Positions 11,200-22,938 are shown, numbered from the stretch's first letter. The stretch is DNA of 64,000 nt from Triglochin maritima (GCA_963682175.1 OY821782.1:32261741-32325740), one strand, 5' to 3'. Program-made: numbers and translations. Notes: generated by a model not told the origin, from the letters alone.

Positions 11200-12340
11200 A
11201 ATAATTTTTGTCATGATTACTCATGATTTAATCATTCTTCATTTTTAATGTGACGTTAGTAAAAATAATTTTACTATATTATGGCTAACGAAATAATATT
11301 ACAACAATATTATTATATTACGATTGTGATCGTAATATTAATTTCTATACGAACAACATGACTTAGTCATCTATCACTATTTGCGAAATGGTAGTAAACA
11401 ACCTTACATTATATTACGGCTAACGACAGTATATTATTACAACAACATTATATTGTCGTTGTGAAGTAATATTAATTTCTATATGAACAACAATACGTTA
11501 ATAATGTTACTCATGAGTAATCCATCATTTTTATGGGACGTTAGTTTTTTTACTATATTACTACAAACAAATTAATATTACAGCAACACCATCATATTAC
11601 CATTGTGAACGTAATATTAATTTCTACACGAACAACAATTCATGTTACTCATGATTTATTCATTCACCATCATTTGAGGAATACTGTACAAAATTATTAC
11701 ATTACATTACGGCTAACAAAATTATATTAAAACATGTATGTTCAACACATCACCTCTAAAATTGATGTGCTTTATGTGTCCAAAGAATAGGACAAAACCT
11801 AACATATTCAAGAAAATGAATCACTAAAATATGCTTCAATAAAAAAAATTATCGTTGCGAACGTCATATTAATTTCTAAACGAACAACAATACATGTTAC
11901 TCATGATTCAATCATCTATCATTTTTAATGTGACGTAATTACACTAATTTTACTATATTACAGCTAACAAAATGATATTACAACAACAACATTATATTAC
12001 CGTTGTGGAAGTAATATTATTTTTTATTCAAACAACAATACATGTTACTTATGATTTAATCGTCCTTCATTTTTAATGTGACGTAGTAAAAATAAATTTA
12101 CTATATTACGGCTAACGAAATAATATTACAACAACATCATTATATTACAATTGTGATCGTAATATTAATTTCTATACGAACTACATGACCTAGTCATCTA
12201 TCACTATTTGCGAAACGGTAGTAAACAACCTTACATTATATTACGGCTAACGACAGTATATTATTACAACTACATTATATTGTCGTTGTGAAGTAATATT
12301 AATTTCTATACGAACAACAATACGTTAATAAAGTGACGGT
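11200..12340. repeat. Tandem arrays of ATTACGGCTAAC-type units
   Basis: Repeated blocks contain TATTACGGCTAACGA, CAACAACATTATATTAC, GTAATATTAATTTCTATACG and a TTTTTAATGTGACGT block. The stretch 12100-12330 is almost the same as 11270-11500. The arrangement is a degenerate long-period tandem array with no coding capacity, shared with 8050-8400. Confidence 0.7.
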
Positions 12341-12744
12341 CACATGCAGGAACATTATCAATGACTTTAAACTTTACTTGCATCGTTCCATTGTCTTCAT
12401 CAATTTTGTTGACATTGTATGTAATTGAATCTTCATCATTTTTGTTAATACTAATGTTGCACATAAAACTTTTCTTCAACTCATTCTCAAAGATGTGAAA
12501 GATACTTCTAATGTATATTTCTTCCATTTCAGCTTCAAGTTAATATTCAATCACAAACTCTCCTTATTATTGTCGTTGTAATCTCACCTATTTTCATTCT
12601 CTCTTTGATGTTTGAGAGCCACAAAATCTACATAGTAAAAATTCATATCCGTTTATGTACAAATATTTAATATTATAGTTTAGTGTTACAATTAGAACAA
12701 TTATGTTACAACAAAATTTAACCGAATTATTCTAAACAACAAAC
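12341..12744. other. Stretch with no recognisable gene
   Basis: A short minus-strand frame (12306-12527) and AT-rich DNA. No protein family recognised. Confidence 0.4.
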
Positions 12745-13120
12745 TCCAAAATCAAACCAAACAAAATCATCAAATCTAATCCCAAATCAAATATCCACGA
12801 AATCAACCCACGTTATCTAAAACAAAATCCCAAACCAAACCAAACAAAATCAAATCTCATCCCAAATCAAATATCCAAGAAATCAACCCACGTTCTCTAA
12901 AAAACAAAATCCCAAACTAAATCAAACCAAACAAAATCATAAAATCTAATCCCAAATCAAATATCCACGAAATAAACTCACGTTCTCTAGAAAACAAAAT
13001 CCCAAACCAAACCAAACAAAATCATCAAATCTAATCCCAAATCAAATATCCACGAAATCAACCCACGTTCTCTAAAAACAAAATCCCAAACCAAACCAAA
13101 CCAAACCAAACCAAATCCAA
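12745..13120. repeat. Tandem repeat with a period of about 83 bp
   Basis: About four units, each with ATCTAATCCCAAATCAAATA, TCCACGAAATCAACCCACGT and TCTAAAAACAAAATCCCAAA, separated by CAAACCAAAC strings. A further diverged unit occurs at about 14785-14865. It is noncoding, inside MULE D. Confidence 0.8.
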
Positions 13121-13590
13121 TCCGAAAATCCACTCCCAAACCAAATTTCCACAAAACCTACCAAATCATTTACACATTATTAGGCATCCATTTTTTTAAA
13201 TTTGACCTTAGTAAATTTTTCTTCTTCTTATGTCTAACAAATTAATATTACAACAACATCTTGATATTACGTTTGTTAACGTAATATTACTGTTAATAGA
13301 AACAGTGATACAAGTTACATACCCTGGACTCATTCACCATTGTTTTGCACAAAGTCTAACATATTCAACAAAAATAAAACTATATAGAATGTTTCTATAA
13401 AAAAATCATATTAGTTTTACTAGAGTATGTATATCAAAAAATAATAAATAATGTGTCCACGTATATTAATCTCCTTTGCAAGTTTATTCCTTCCATTTAC
13501 TTGTATCTTCATGTGTAACCCTACAAAATTCCAAACACGACATAAGACAATTGTCAAGTATAATGCATTTTTACGAAGAACATTAAATAC

Positions 13591-13899
13591 TTACGTTTTC
13601 TTATCCTTCCTAATAGGACATGTTCTTGAGTCGTGGTCCGAATATTGCATGCAGGTTTTTTTTTCAAGATCAGATTGAATGCGATTACTACTCAATTTTG
13701 GTCTTCCACATTTGCCGTTCCCTTTTGTTTTTGCTTTATCTGGCCGATGAACTTGTATTTCCCTTTCAACTGTTCTGGATTTTTCCTTCTCACCCTCATT
13801 GATTTCTTTAATTGCATATTTTGTTTCTAACAAAACTAATTCTAATTTCTGCTCTACCAACTCAATTGCTAATTCGTGTTTGCCTGCAATGAATATCAA
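13591..13899 (-). pseudogene. FAR1/MULE-type transposase C-terminal zinc-knuckle fragment
   Basis: The minus-strand frame includes a Glu/Lys-rich linker, then KCGRPKLSSNRI and CMQYSDHDSRTCP. This is the C-terminal arrangement of MULE and FAR1-type transposases, where a GRPK motif precedes a CCHC knuckle. The second cysteine of the knuckle is replaced by Tyr. The rest of the transposase was not found. It points towards the Ulp1-like fragment at 10673-10905, the same convergent layout as in MULE A. Confidence 0.55.
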
Positions 13900-13919
13900 T
13901 TAGTTGTACAATACTATCG

Positions 13920-14390
13920 TTGCACATAATTGCAATATATTACGGCTAACAATGTCATATTACGGTTTCAAACATAATATTACTTTCGTTCCAACTAAAT
14001 AGATACATGTTACTGTAGTACATATTTATTTATGTTGATAGGATTTTCAAGAGAGCTAAATGATATTGTTGTTTTTGAAATGATATTACAATTTTACAAT
14101 ATTCTATCCACAAAATTGCACTATGTTACAGTTACCAATGTCACATTACGGTTTCAAACATAATATTACTTTCGTTTCAACTAAATAAATATATGTCACC
14201 GAAGTTCATATTTATTAATGTTGAAAACGATTTCAAGAGAGCTAAATGATATTGTAGTTATTGAAATGATATTACAATATTATAATGTTACTTACACAAA
14301 AAATACTATTTTATGGCTAACAATATTATATTATGGTTGCAAATTTAATATTACTTTCGTTTCAACTTACTAGATACATAAAATTGTAGT
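13920..14390. repeat. Tandem repeat with a period of about 180-190 bp
   Basis: Two full units and one partial unit. Each has GGTTTCAAACATAATATTAC or a variant, TTTCGTTTCAACTAAATA, TTCAAGAGAGCTAAATGATA and GAAATGATATTACAA. Starts are near 13930, 14110 and 14300. The units carry the same ATTACGGCTAAC core as the other MULE D repeats. Confidence 0.75.
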
Positions 14391-14935
14391 TCACATTTTT
14401 GGTACTCGCAATTGAATAGGTTTGAAATGAGTTTCTATACTTACAGTCGTTTGGTACTCAGAATTCAAAACTAACTGAAAATCTCACTCACCCCGTTTCC
14501 CGGCAGGCTGGATAAAATTAAGGCGGACATACAAGATGTTGGATTTGTTTCTACAACTGTCATAACTTGGATATGTGGATTCCAAAGTTGAGTTGTAGAT
14601 TCAATGTTGCAATGGAGTCCAATTTATTGAAAATTTTATTTCACCTCTCTAAAGAAAAACAAGAAGCAAACTAAAACAAATCAGCACATCGAATACCAAA
14701 CCAAACGCCCCCCAAATCGAACTGATTTCTCTAAACATCAAAAACCAAAACCAAACGAAACCCAAATCATCCAATGTTCCCAAAAAAAATGAAAAACAAA
14801 CCAAACCAAATGATATCATCAAAACCAATCCCAAATCAAATATTGGCGAAATCAACCACTATTCTAAAAAAACGGAAATTAAACTTATGTTCTCCAAAAA
14901 ATAACCGAAATTAAACCAAACCAAAAAAAACATAC

Positions 14936-15185
14936 AAAACTAACCGAAGATCTTCAGCTTCAACATTTCCCAAACTTTTCCGGCGTAGTGGATGCATAGG
15001 AGGAGACGGCTGGAAGGGAAAATCAACGTGGATGGTTGGGAGGTTGAGGAGAAAGGGAATAAAACTAACCGGAGATCTTCAGATCCAACATTTCCCAAAC
15101 TTTTCCGGCGTAGTGGATGCATAGGAGGAGACGGTTGGTAGGGGAAATAAACGTGGATGGTTGGGAGGTTGAGGAGAAAGGGAAA
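14936..15185. repeat. Direct tandem duplication, 125-bp period
   Basis: Two nearly identical copies, 14936-15060 and 15061-15185. Both contain GATCTTCAG, CATTTCCCAAACTTTTCC, GGATGCATAGGAGGAGACGG and GGTTGGGAGGTTGAGGAG. Differences are few, so this is a recent duplication near the right end of MULE D. Confidence 0.9.
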
Positions 15186-15601
15186 AACGAAATTGGAAAG
15201 AGATTTTTTGGAAGGTATTTTGGGTTTGGTGAATGATAAAAGGGACGAGGGATGATTGTGAAGACTTACAAATTTACTTTACTACCATCACTTAAAGTAA
15301 AAGACTAACAACCATTTAGATTAAGATGAATGATTAGATCTTGAGGAGCTCATTTAAACAAAATGAGCACAGGACTCATTCTATCCTTATTTGAGGAATT
15401 TAAATTTAGAATCACTCTCTCTCTGTATATACACACACACATATATGTTGAGGAATTTTCAGGTGAGGTCAAACATTATTTGAGAGTAAACGAGGTTGCC
15501 CAAAAAGAAAAGATTTTAATCCAATTAATTTCTCACGACATTTAAATTTGGTAGTGATTTAATGTCACAAATTGTTGACCTCAATACAACACCTTAAAAA
15601 T

Positions 15602-15718
15602 TAGGAGTGTAAACCGATCTACTACGATTTTTCAAACAGATATGATTTTTGTACCCGTACTCGACCAGGACGTGGGTGACCGGATATACGGGTATTACTC
15701 GCACTATTTACGCCCCTA
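15602..15718. mobile_element. Small hAT-type MITE
   Basis: The 117-bp element starts TAGGAGTGTAAACC and ends TTTACGCCCCTA, which form an imperfect terminal inverted repeat. Flanks TTAAAAAT (15594-15601) and CTAAAAAT (15719-15726) agree at 7 of 8 positions, as expected for an aged 8-bp hAT target duplication. It has no coding capacity. Confidence 0.75.
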
Positions 15719-16329
15719 CTAAAAATCATTGTCTTCGATTTCTAAGATTCTGATTTTTTTTAAAAACATGATTGTCTTACCCATCAAGTAACAGTCGGCG
15801 CTAATTTATGATTCACTTTATTAATAAACACGTGCATTTTATCACGAACGTTGCATCTATCCAAAAATGATGGGAATGTAAGATTATGCATATTTTGTAT
15901 TAAAGAAATAAATAAAAATTATAAAAAAATACAAATTTAATGAAATCAATAAATCCATTTTGAATAAAAAATGCATATATATATCGCAAATGCAACATGT
16001 TAAAATACTTATAAAAAGGAATAAAAAATCAAAATAAAATTATTTTAAAAAATCCAAAATATACCTCTCCCAAACATAACTCGGTATTGTTTTTTAATGT
16101 CTACAGAACTCGACGTCTCATACGCTGAGTTCGGTAGAAAAAATTCTTTGAAAACTCGATGTTAACGCTGAGTTCTTTACAGAACTCAACGTCTCAGAAT
16201 TTGCCAGCCTTAGTTCTCTATCTGAACAAATTCTTTGTCAAAAGAAGGGACGTCGTTGAGTTGTGTAATGAATTTAATGTACCGACAATCCACATTGTGA
16301 TGATGGCAAAATAGTAATCTGATAAGATC

Positions 16330-16773
16330 TCATACGGTAACTTGATACCACCACCAGTTGATGTACCAGGTTGAAGCCAATGACCAGAAGAAATACCTTG
16401 TCAAATTTAAAGAATGCTTTATTAGTTGCACTTGTGGATACATAATTGAAATGCACGTCTCATGTTCATATGTACTAACAGTTTGTAGCATCAGACATGC
16501 AAATGTCAGCACTTCACATTTGGTCTCCCCGTATTATCAGGTTCAAATGTACAGATAGACGTACAAACCTATATTTATCTTGATTCCTGATGTAAGGTAT
16601 TGGCCAGATCGTGGTAACATCACAATGAAGCCTCCCAAAACCAAAAGACATTCTGGTCGGCCAAAATCAACACGAATCCGAAACGAGATGGACGAGCACT
16701 CTAGAAGAAGGGTAAGGTGTGGGGGATGCGGTTGTATAAGGCATAATAGAAAGCGATACATGGAACCTATATA
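16330..16773 (+). pseudogene. mudrA-type MULE transposase, C-terminal part (SWIM finger and zinc knuckle)
   Basis: Reading on across a stop at about 16556, the order is YQVEANDQKKYLV, ISCTCGYIIEMHVSCSYVL (a SWIM finger), PDVRYWPDRGNI, KPPKTKRHSGRPKSTRIRNE and VRCGGCGCIRHNRKRY. This is the standard end of MULE transposases: SWIM finger, a W-x-x-x basic PP/GRPK segment, and a CCHC knuckle. The SWIM C-x-H is changed to C-S-Y, and the knuckle's last Cys is lost. The N-terminal and DDE parts are absent. It lies just upstream of the plant mobile domain gene on the same strand. Confidence 0.72.
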
Positions 16774-17818
16774 GCAAAATCGTTTGAATAATTTGTATGT
16801 TACTGTTATGTAAGACTTTGGATAAATATAAGACTTGAATGCTTCGTAAGATTTGATTAAATATAAGACTCGAATGCTTTTTAAGATTTGATTGTGGTGT
16901 AAGACTTGAATTAATGTATGTATTTTGTTATGACTTGTATTTTTTGACTCCAATGTTTTACAACACTTGAATGTTTTCTAATATTTAGCTTGTTATGTAC
17001 AGATGGAATTTGGTGGATCCAGTACCGATTCAAATAGAGGTAGCTACGCTTCACATGATCAGGTGGACATATCAGTGTTGGTTTTGGAGGCCAACCACAA
17101 GTCTGACTTGTTCAAGGATTTCGTATGAATTTTACTACTTTCAAACAATATTTGTACGTACGTATTAATATTCTAACAATTATTTTATTTTATATAGAAG
17201 GATGTCGACAACGTAAAATGTGTTGAGCATGGATCCAAGTTCAACGCTTGGCAGATCACTGATGAGAGGATGTGGTTTCTGCTAGATCTGGAGGCTTTGA
17301 CATGGTCCCTCAGTTAGGCCGACTACAGTTAGACCATACCTTTTTTAGGGCGATGGTGGAGCATTGGAGACCAGAGACTAATTCCTTTCACCTACGACAT
17401 GGTGAGATCACTTGCAGCTTGCGTTACATCTCCTTGATTATGGGCTGCGCGTAGACGGTTTGCCGGTATGTGAGTCCCAAAAGTACGATTGGTCATATGT
17501 CTGCATAGATTTATTGGGTCAGTGTCTGGATGACTTGGACGGTAAGAGTTCGGTAACTCTGGGTTGGTTGCAAAGGTTGTTTCAAGACCTGCCTTTCGAT
17601 GCTAATGAGGTCACGGTTACACGACACACTAGAGTGTTTATTCTGTTCCAGCTGGGATGCAGTATTTTGGCTGATAGGAGCCACACAATGGTTCACTTGA
17701 AGTACCTTCCTTTGATCAGAGATTTGGTTGTCGCATCAGAGTATAGTTGGGCTAGTGCAGCTCTAACCCACTTATATCACAATGGTTTGGACGAAGCTTC
17801 ATTGATCATGACCAGACA

Positions 17819-20800
17819 TGTAAGACCCGCTCTCTTGCCATATTTTCTTTAATCACATTCATGCTCGTGTTTCTTTTATGTGTGTTGTGATGTTGGTGTT
17901 TAGTCTCGGAAGCGGTTGCGACCTATCGGGCAATCGTGCCATCAGTTGACTCAATCATGTCGAGTTCGTGCAAATCAAGTGCACGGTTTGGCTTGAACTC
18001 GGTTTGTGTGAGGAGGGCTGGCGTGTGGGTGGGGGTGGCATTAGGGCTGAGCAACAACCAGTCTGGTCCGGTCCGGTCTTCGATCCGGGAATCAGAGCCA
18101 ATTCGGTTCCGGTCTGGTCCAGACTGGTCTGAATTTTTTATTTTTTTAAATTTTAAGGTAAAAAACCTAGACCGGACTGGACCAGACAGGACTGGACCCA
18201 ACCGGTCCGGTCTTTGGTCCGGACCGGACCCAACCAGTCTGGTCTTCGGTCCGGGGTCCGGACCCGATCCGGTTCCGGTCCGGTCTGGGTTCAGTCCGGT
18301 CTGGTCCGGGTCGGACTGGTTGCACAACCCTAAGTGGCATGGTTGCCACATCATCAGGAGGTGACCCTCCAATTGCCTTGCAAACGTTTGAATGCTGAGC
18401 TTTTTGGAAGGATTTTATTGGGCCATCAATGGCAATGATCACTTGCCTTTTTGGTGCTTATTTCTTGAAACAAAAACGGAAGGGGACATCACCTCAGCCG
18501 ACCCTACCTCCTCTCCTCCTTCCCACGCCCCCATCTCCACACCACCACCGAATTTCTCAGCACTTCCAGCAGCTCGGTAGAAGAGGCTCGGGTGGATCTT
18601 CTTGCGTGCGGCTAGGAGCTAGAGTCTTGGCGGTTTTCAGACTAGCTCAGCATCTTCCATCCTTCATGTATGCCTCTAGCCGTAGTGTAGGATGAGGTAG
18701 GGTGTGGGGAGGACGCTGCCCAACATCTTCAGCTGGTCGGTTCTGAGGTTTAAGGTTGGCCGTCTGGAACCTATCTGGGAAGGTGGATTGTGGTGCAACC
18801 ATAGGCTTCAGCCAATGGCCGAGTGTCTCTTCCACTAATGCGACACCTTCTTCACGTTCTCCTTGGTGGTTTTCTGGACAAACCAGGGAGGAAGGAGGAG
18901 GAACTGTGGGAGCAAGTTGGGTAGGGTTGCTGCAAGAAAGTTGCATGTTTTGCAACCCAACTCATGTTGATAGATCATGGGATCTATTGATATTTTGTTA
19001 ACGTGTTTCTCCTAGATGTGTTTCCTGACTTTGATTTTGCATTCTTGAATGATTTCATGTCCTTGCTTAAAAGATATCTACACATATTGTTGCGAATTAT
19101 TGATGCCATGTTACGCTTTATTCAGTATTTATATTCATATCATGTCTTCTTGAATCGTCGCATATTGTGGGTCTTATATTCTTGAAATGGTTCATGATTT
19201 TATCCAGGTGACATTATAAGATTGTATGCGGATTATAGGTTATGTGATTAGGGGTTAAGGAACGATGAAATTCTGCTAGCAATTCATGAGGACATACCGA
19301 AAGTAGGTCATGTGTGCATGCAATCGTTTAGTGGTTATATCTTGATAATCTTTCGCGATTTGGTCACTGATTTATTGATTGCATGTTCATGTATTATTTT
19401 TAACCATACTCAGATACTCTACCCATATATATTACTGATCATTAGCCTTAAAAATCATGCATTAACTCCTTATTATAGTCATGTAGTCCTCCATGATTAA
19501 TTGCTAAGTATAAGACATGTGTCCTGCATGGCTTCATGGTCATATTCTTGATAGATGCATAATTTAAGTGTTGATCGTATGACATGTGCTCATGTTGTAA
19601 CTCTTAAATTATACTCTCATAATTTCTTATTTAGAGCCAAGTTCCATGTTTTGAATACATGCACGTTGCTGGAATTCGGTTGTCATGCTACGAAAGTTTG
19701 TTAGTGGTTCACTAGGTTGTCTATTGCTGATGCTTTCGCTCTTTTATTATTGTCATGCTTGTACGTTACTGATTAGTGACATTGTGGTGTGGTCTTGTGT
19801 GACATGTAGGAAATCAGACCTATCAACTCCCTATCATGACCCATAGATGACTTGTCTAGTTGTCGTGTTGATCTAACGATTCCGGTTATGATTAATTGCT
19901 TTTGCGAGTGCTTCTGCATTGTGATCTTAATGTATGAAGTCTGATTTTGTGTGGAGCTGCAAGGAGGTATCCGTATACCTTTCCTTGAGCTTGTTCTAGA
20001 TTTTATGGCTACACTACATTTATGGATCCTTAGGTAGCTTGCATTGCATATAACCCGATGAAGTAATTTGAGCACGTTCTGTTTTCTGGGCCGACGGGCC
20101 ACAGGTGGGTGATCTAGCTTCAGAGGTCATTCACATAAGACATTCACGTTGGGAGGCCAGGCGTAAGATAAGTCTTGGGCAGGTATGCTTCCATTCTGTC
20201 TCAGGGTAGATGTTTCCAAGTTCGCGATGACACCATGTAGGTTTATTTTCCGCGAATTGGGACATTTATCCAGCGCACCGCTTTGTGCCAAGCAGTCCGT
20301 CACTGTCGAGTGACCACTTCTGACCAGCGAGGCTGGTGTTCTGGTTCCTCGCGAGGAACGCGTCGGGTGCACCCGACTGGCATGGCTTGTGGAGTCATAG
20401 CCTCCTGTTGCATTATTGTGCTCTTCTGTTCTGTGATGTTTTGATGCTTGTCTTAGTTAGACTTCATGCATATTTCTGTTATTGTTTGGCTGGGGTATAT
20501 TGGGTTTTCTTAACTGAAAACTCACGCATTTGTTAATACGGTGCTTGCATGTACTTAGGTTTCCACAGGGCTGACTGGACGAGTGTCGAAGATTCTGTAC
20601 ACGAGGGACGCACCGACTAGAGTCTTCAGTTATCTTTTTCGTCCACTTTATTGATGTATTTCCTTTTGAAACTCGAGTATTATGATGAATCGTTCATATA
20701 TGGATATTTAGTTACTTCATTATCTTTTTATTTTTATTCGTCAGCTATCCATGTGTGTCTCCATTTATTGTCGAATTAGTCGGTCTTGTCTATTTTGTGT

Positions 20801-20896
20801 GTTTCATGGTAACTCCTTCGGTCGTCGCGGAGGTCTCTAATTGCGACACTTGAGTTCTTTCCCAGTGTGCGTACCCGCAGGATTGTGGGTGTTACA
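17819..20896 (+). mobile_element. Solo LTR (about 3.1 kb) of a Ty3/gypsy element inside the plant mobile domain gene
   Basis: It starts TGTAAGACCCGC and ends GTGGGTGTTACA, with a perfect 5-bp duplication AGACA (17814-17818 and 20897-20901). Joining the flanks across one copy of the duplication puts the plant mobile domain frame back in register, which confirms both ends. TGTAA...TTACA ends and this length suit Tekay/Del-type chromoviruses, but the lineage is an inference. A GGTCCGG MITE (18042-18332) lies inside. Short open frames within it have no recognised product. Confidence 0.88.
18042..18332. mobile_element. hAT-type MITE rich in GGTCCGG (copy 2)
   Basis: The ends are TAGGGCTGAGCAAC and GTTGCACAACCCTA, imperfect inverted repeats. 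Flanks GGTGGCAT (18034-18041) and AGTGGCAT (18333-18340) match at 7 of 8 bases. The interior is GGTCCGG-rich with an A/T-rich centre. It inserted into the solo LTR 17819-20896 or its parent. Confidence 0.85.
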
Positions 20897-21579
20897 AGAC
20901 ATTTGTGCGGTTTTCTTACGTTTCTGCAGTTGTGGTGCTGATAACATTTCCACATTGGGAGACCTTTGAAGAGCAGACCGTTACTGTACCTGGAGGACGA
21001 TCGGGCACCATTAGGTACCCGTTGGAGACGACCAAGACCATTCAAGGGTAGTGCCAAGACGACGAAGCTTGATTTTTATTCGAATGAGCTCGACGTGCAG
21101 GAAGTCGACCAGGTCACATGGGATCCGTATGAACATTTGGATCTTAGTCAATTACCACCACTATGTACAGAACATTTTGAGATTTGGACGAGTCGTACAT
21201 GACTTATAAATTTTGGCAAGGTGGTTATGCATTTGTCCATACCGAGTCATGAGGCAGTTTGGTCTACTGCAACACATTCTAGAGCCGATGGAGAGACATG
21301 AAGAGAAATCGGTCAGGGGAGAGCAGATGTTAATTGGTCGGTGGAAAATCACAGATTCATCAAGCATTGGTCTCATAGAAGAGATCATCTACAGTTTGAG
21401 CGACCATTCCTAAGTGTCACTCCTGAAGAGAGCACACAGTTGTATATGGAATGTTACTGGAACAACACAGTACGTTGGATTGTTCATGACACTTTGCTCT
21501 GAAACGTAACTTGTACAAACCCAGAGCGGGTAGAGAGCGGGAGATGGTAAGGTCTAAACTTGTAAATAAACAGTTACGA

Positions 21580-21900
21580 GTTCTATTAAATTAAATCAAC
21601 GGGTCGATTTCTATTAAACCGAACTTGGCGATTAAGGTGTTGATTCTGATTTCTGTTAAACGGAGATCGACACTGGTGTTGCCGAGTTCTATCAAAGAAA
21701 ACTCAGAAACACCAGTGCCGAGTTCTATCAAATAGAACTCAACATTGGAGTTGCCGAGTTCTACTAAATCAAACTCGACAACTTCAGTGTCGAGTTCAAT
21801 TTGGTACAAATTTGTGCAAGTGTTTGGAGTCAGCATCTGTGAGGCTGTTTTTCCCGATAAATAACTCGACATTGACAATGCCGAGTTCTTCAAAACAAAT
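21580..21900. repeat. Array of CCGAGTTCT/AGAACTC short inverted repeats
   Basis: A unit of about 35 bp (CCGAGTTCTATCAAA, then GAACTCGACA or variants) is repeated several times, each copy with a small GAGTTC/GAACTC inverted repeat. The same motif in opposite arrangement occurs at 16095-16200 near the other end. It looks like the subterminal array of MULE C. Confidence 0.7.
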
Positions 21901-21944
21901 TACATAACTTGACGTTTGTAGACACTAAAAAACAAAACTTGTCG

Positions 21945-21968
21945 CCACCACGTGTCGCCACGTGGTGG
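21945..21968. repeat. Perfect hairpin containing two G-boxes
   Basis: Arms CCACCACGTG and CACGTGGTGG are exact reverse complements around a 4-base TCGC loop. Each arm contains CACGTG, the plant G-box bound by bZIP and bHLH factors. It lies just inside the right terminal repeat of MULE C. Confidence 0.8.
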
Positions 21969-22110
21969 TAGCGGGTCTAGTTTGAGAAATATGTTTGGAA
22001 GATGTTTATTTTGAAAAGAATAATTAAAAATAATTTTATTTCAAAAAAAAAATCCTTATAAGAATGCGTAATTCTCCAAAACAAGTGAATTGCAAATTTC
22101 AACAATACAT

Positions 22111-22938
22111 TTCCTAAAAAAATGCAAATATAAACAAAATAATTACTGAAACAACATTTTCAATAATAGAATTTCGAGAGCAAATAATGTAAGAAATGTT
22201 TTTAATTTCTTTCCTTAAAAACTAAACACCAAAATCCCGCTATAGTTTAAGTTTGATATGTGCGTTGATTTTCCTAAATTAATTTGTTACGAAGACTAAA
22301 TACGTACAAAGTCATTAATTTCGTTAATCAGTTACATCCTCATAAGAAATAATTATCTTTGATATTACGTTTGGGAATCATGTTTGATGTTACTAGGTGG
22401 TTCTTAATTTGTTTCATCTTCTATATTTCCAACAACCATATTCAAATAATCTGATTGATTGACACGCATTTTATTTTAGGAATATAATCAATTCGTTTAA
22501 TTTAATTAATTTGAAACTTGCATAGCACATTCCTTCTTCTTTTTTGAAAAACGAAATCTCTATTTTTGGTAACACAACACAACCAAATTATCCAACGACA
22601 TTTAACACCCATATTGCAATCCAATGGTTCTCATTAAACAGCCTCACTCCTGAAAAACCACTTATATTAATATTTATAATAATTTAGAATACTACTTATA
22701 AATTTCAAGCACTCATTTCATATTTTCTTTACCATTTTGAATGGATTTTCCCTCGAATACACATGAAAATGTGTGATATTAGACCTTCATTCAACGAAAT
22801 CCATGAATATCTTGGGTAAACATATTATATCGAATAGTTACTTTGGTATACATGAGTGCGTGGGTCCCATTTCAGTGGGTCAATTAGTGATCTTGTTTCA
22901 TTCTTTGTTTTGGAGTCCTTATACACGGCCGCGCGCGT
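22111..22938. other. Stretch with no recognisable gene
   Basis: AT-rich sequence between MULE C and MULE A with only short frames. No repeats, RNA genes or protein similarity were noticed. Confidence 0.45.

Larger units (their letters stand above)
9465..15384. mobile_element. Decayed MULE D with inverted terminal repeats
   Basis: The left end (TTGAATGAGCCCAGGGCTCA near 9466) and the reverse complement of the right end (ATAGAATGAGTCCTGTGCTC, from 15384) align over about 100 bp. Inside, a Ulp1-like fragment on the plus strand (10673-10905) and a transposase zinc-knuckle fragment on the minus strand (13591-13899) face each other, as in MULE A. The rest is AT-rich and filled with tandem repeats. 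No 9-bp target duplication was identified. The element is too decayed to move by itself. Confidence 0.58.
17003..21480 (+). pseudogene. Plant mobile domain (MAIN-like) gene, split by a solo LTR
   Basis: Exon 1 runs 17003-17122 with the start codon at 17003, intron 1 (GT..AG) spans 17123-17197, and exon 2 follows. Recognisable plant mobile domain (PF10536) segments are VEHWRPETNSFHLRHGEIT, LRVDGLPVCESQKYDW, TRVFILFQLGCSILADRS, VHLKYLPLIRDLV and SWASAALTHLY. After the LTR come CGFLTFLQLW, FHIGRPLKSRPLL and PYRVMRQFGLLQ. Frames change near 17290 and 17430, and two stops lie next to each other near 20940. The family includes MAIN/MAIL proteins linked to silencing and genome stability, and many copies reside in transposons. 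This copy is broken and MULE-borne. Confidence 0.8.
15960..22110. mobile_element. MULE C: mudrA-type transposase remnant plus plant mobile domain gene
   Basis: Left terminal DNA (about 15960-16110) aligns with the reverse complement of about 21915-22110. Both contain CTTATAA, AAATAAAATTATTTT, CCCAAACATA or TCCAAACATA, and TTTTTTAGTGTCTACA-type blocks in the same order, giving long inverted repeats of roughly 150 bp. Next to each end are copies of a CCGAGTTCT / AGAACTC motif. Between them lie the C-terminus of a mudrA-type transposase and a plant mobile domain gene, both on the plus strand. The exact ends and a 9-bp duplication were not fixed. Confidence 0.62.
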
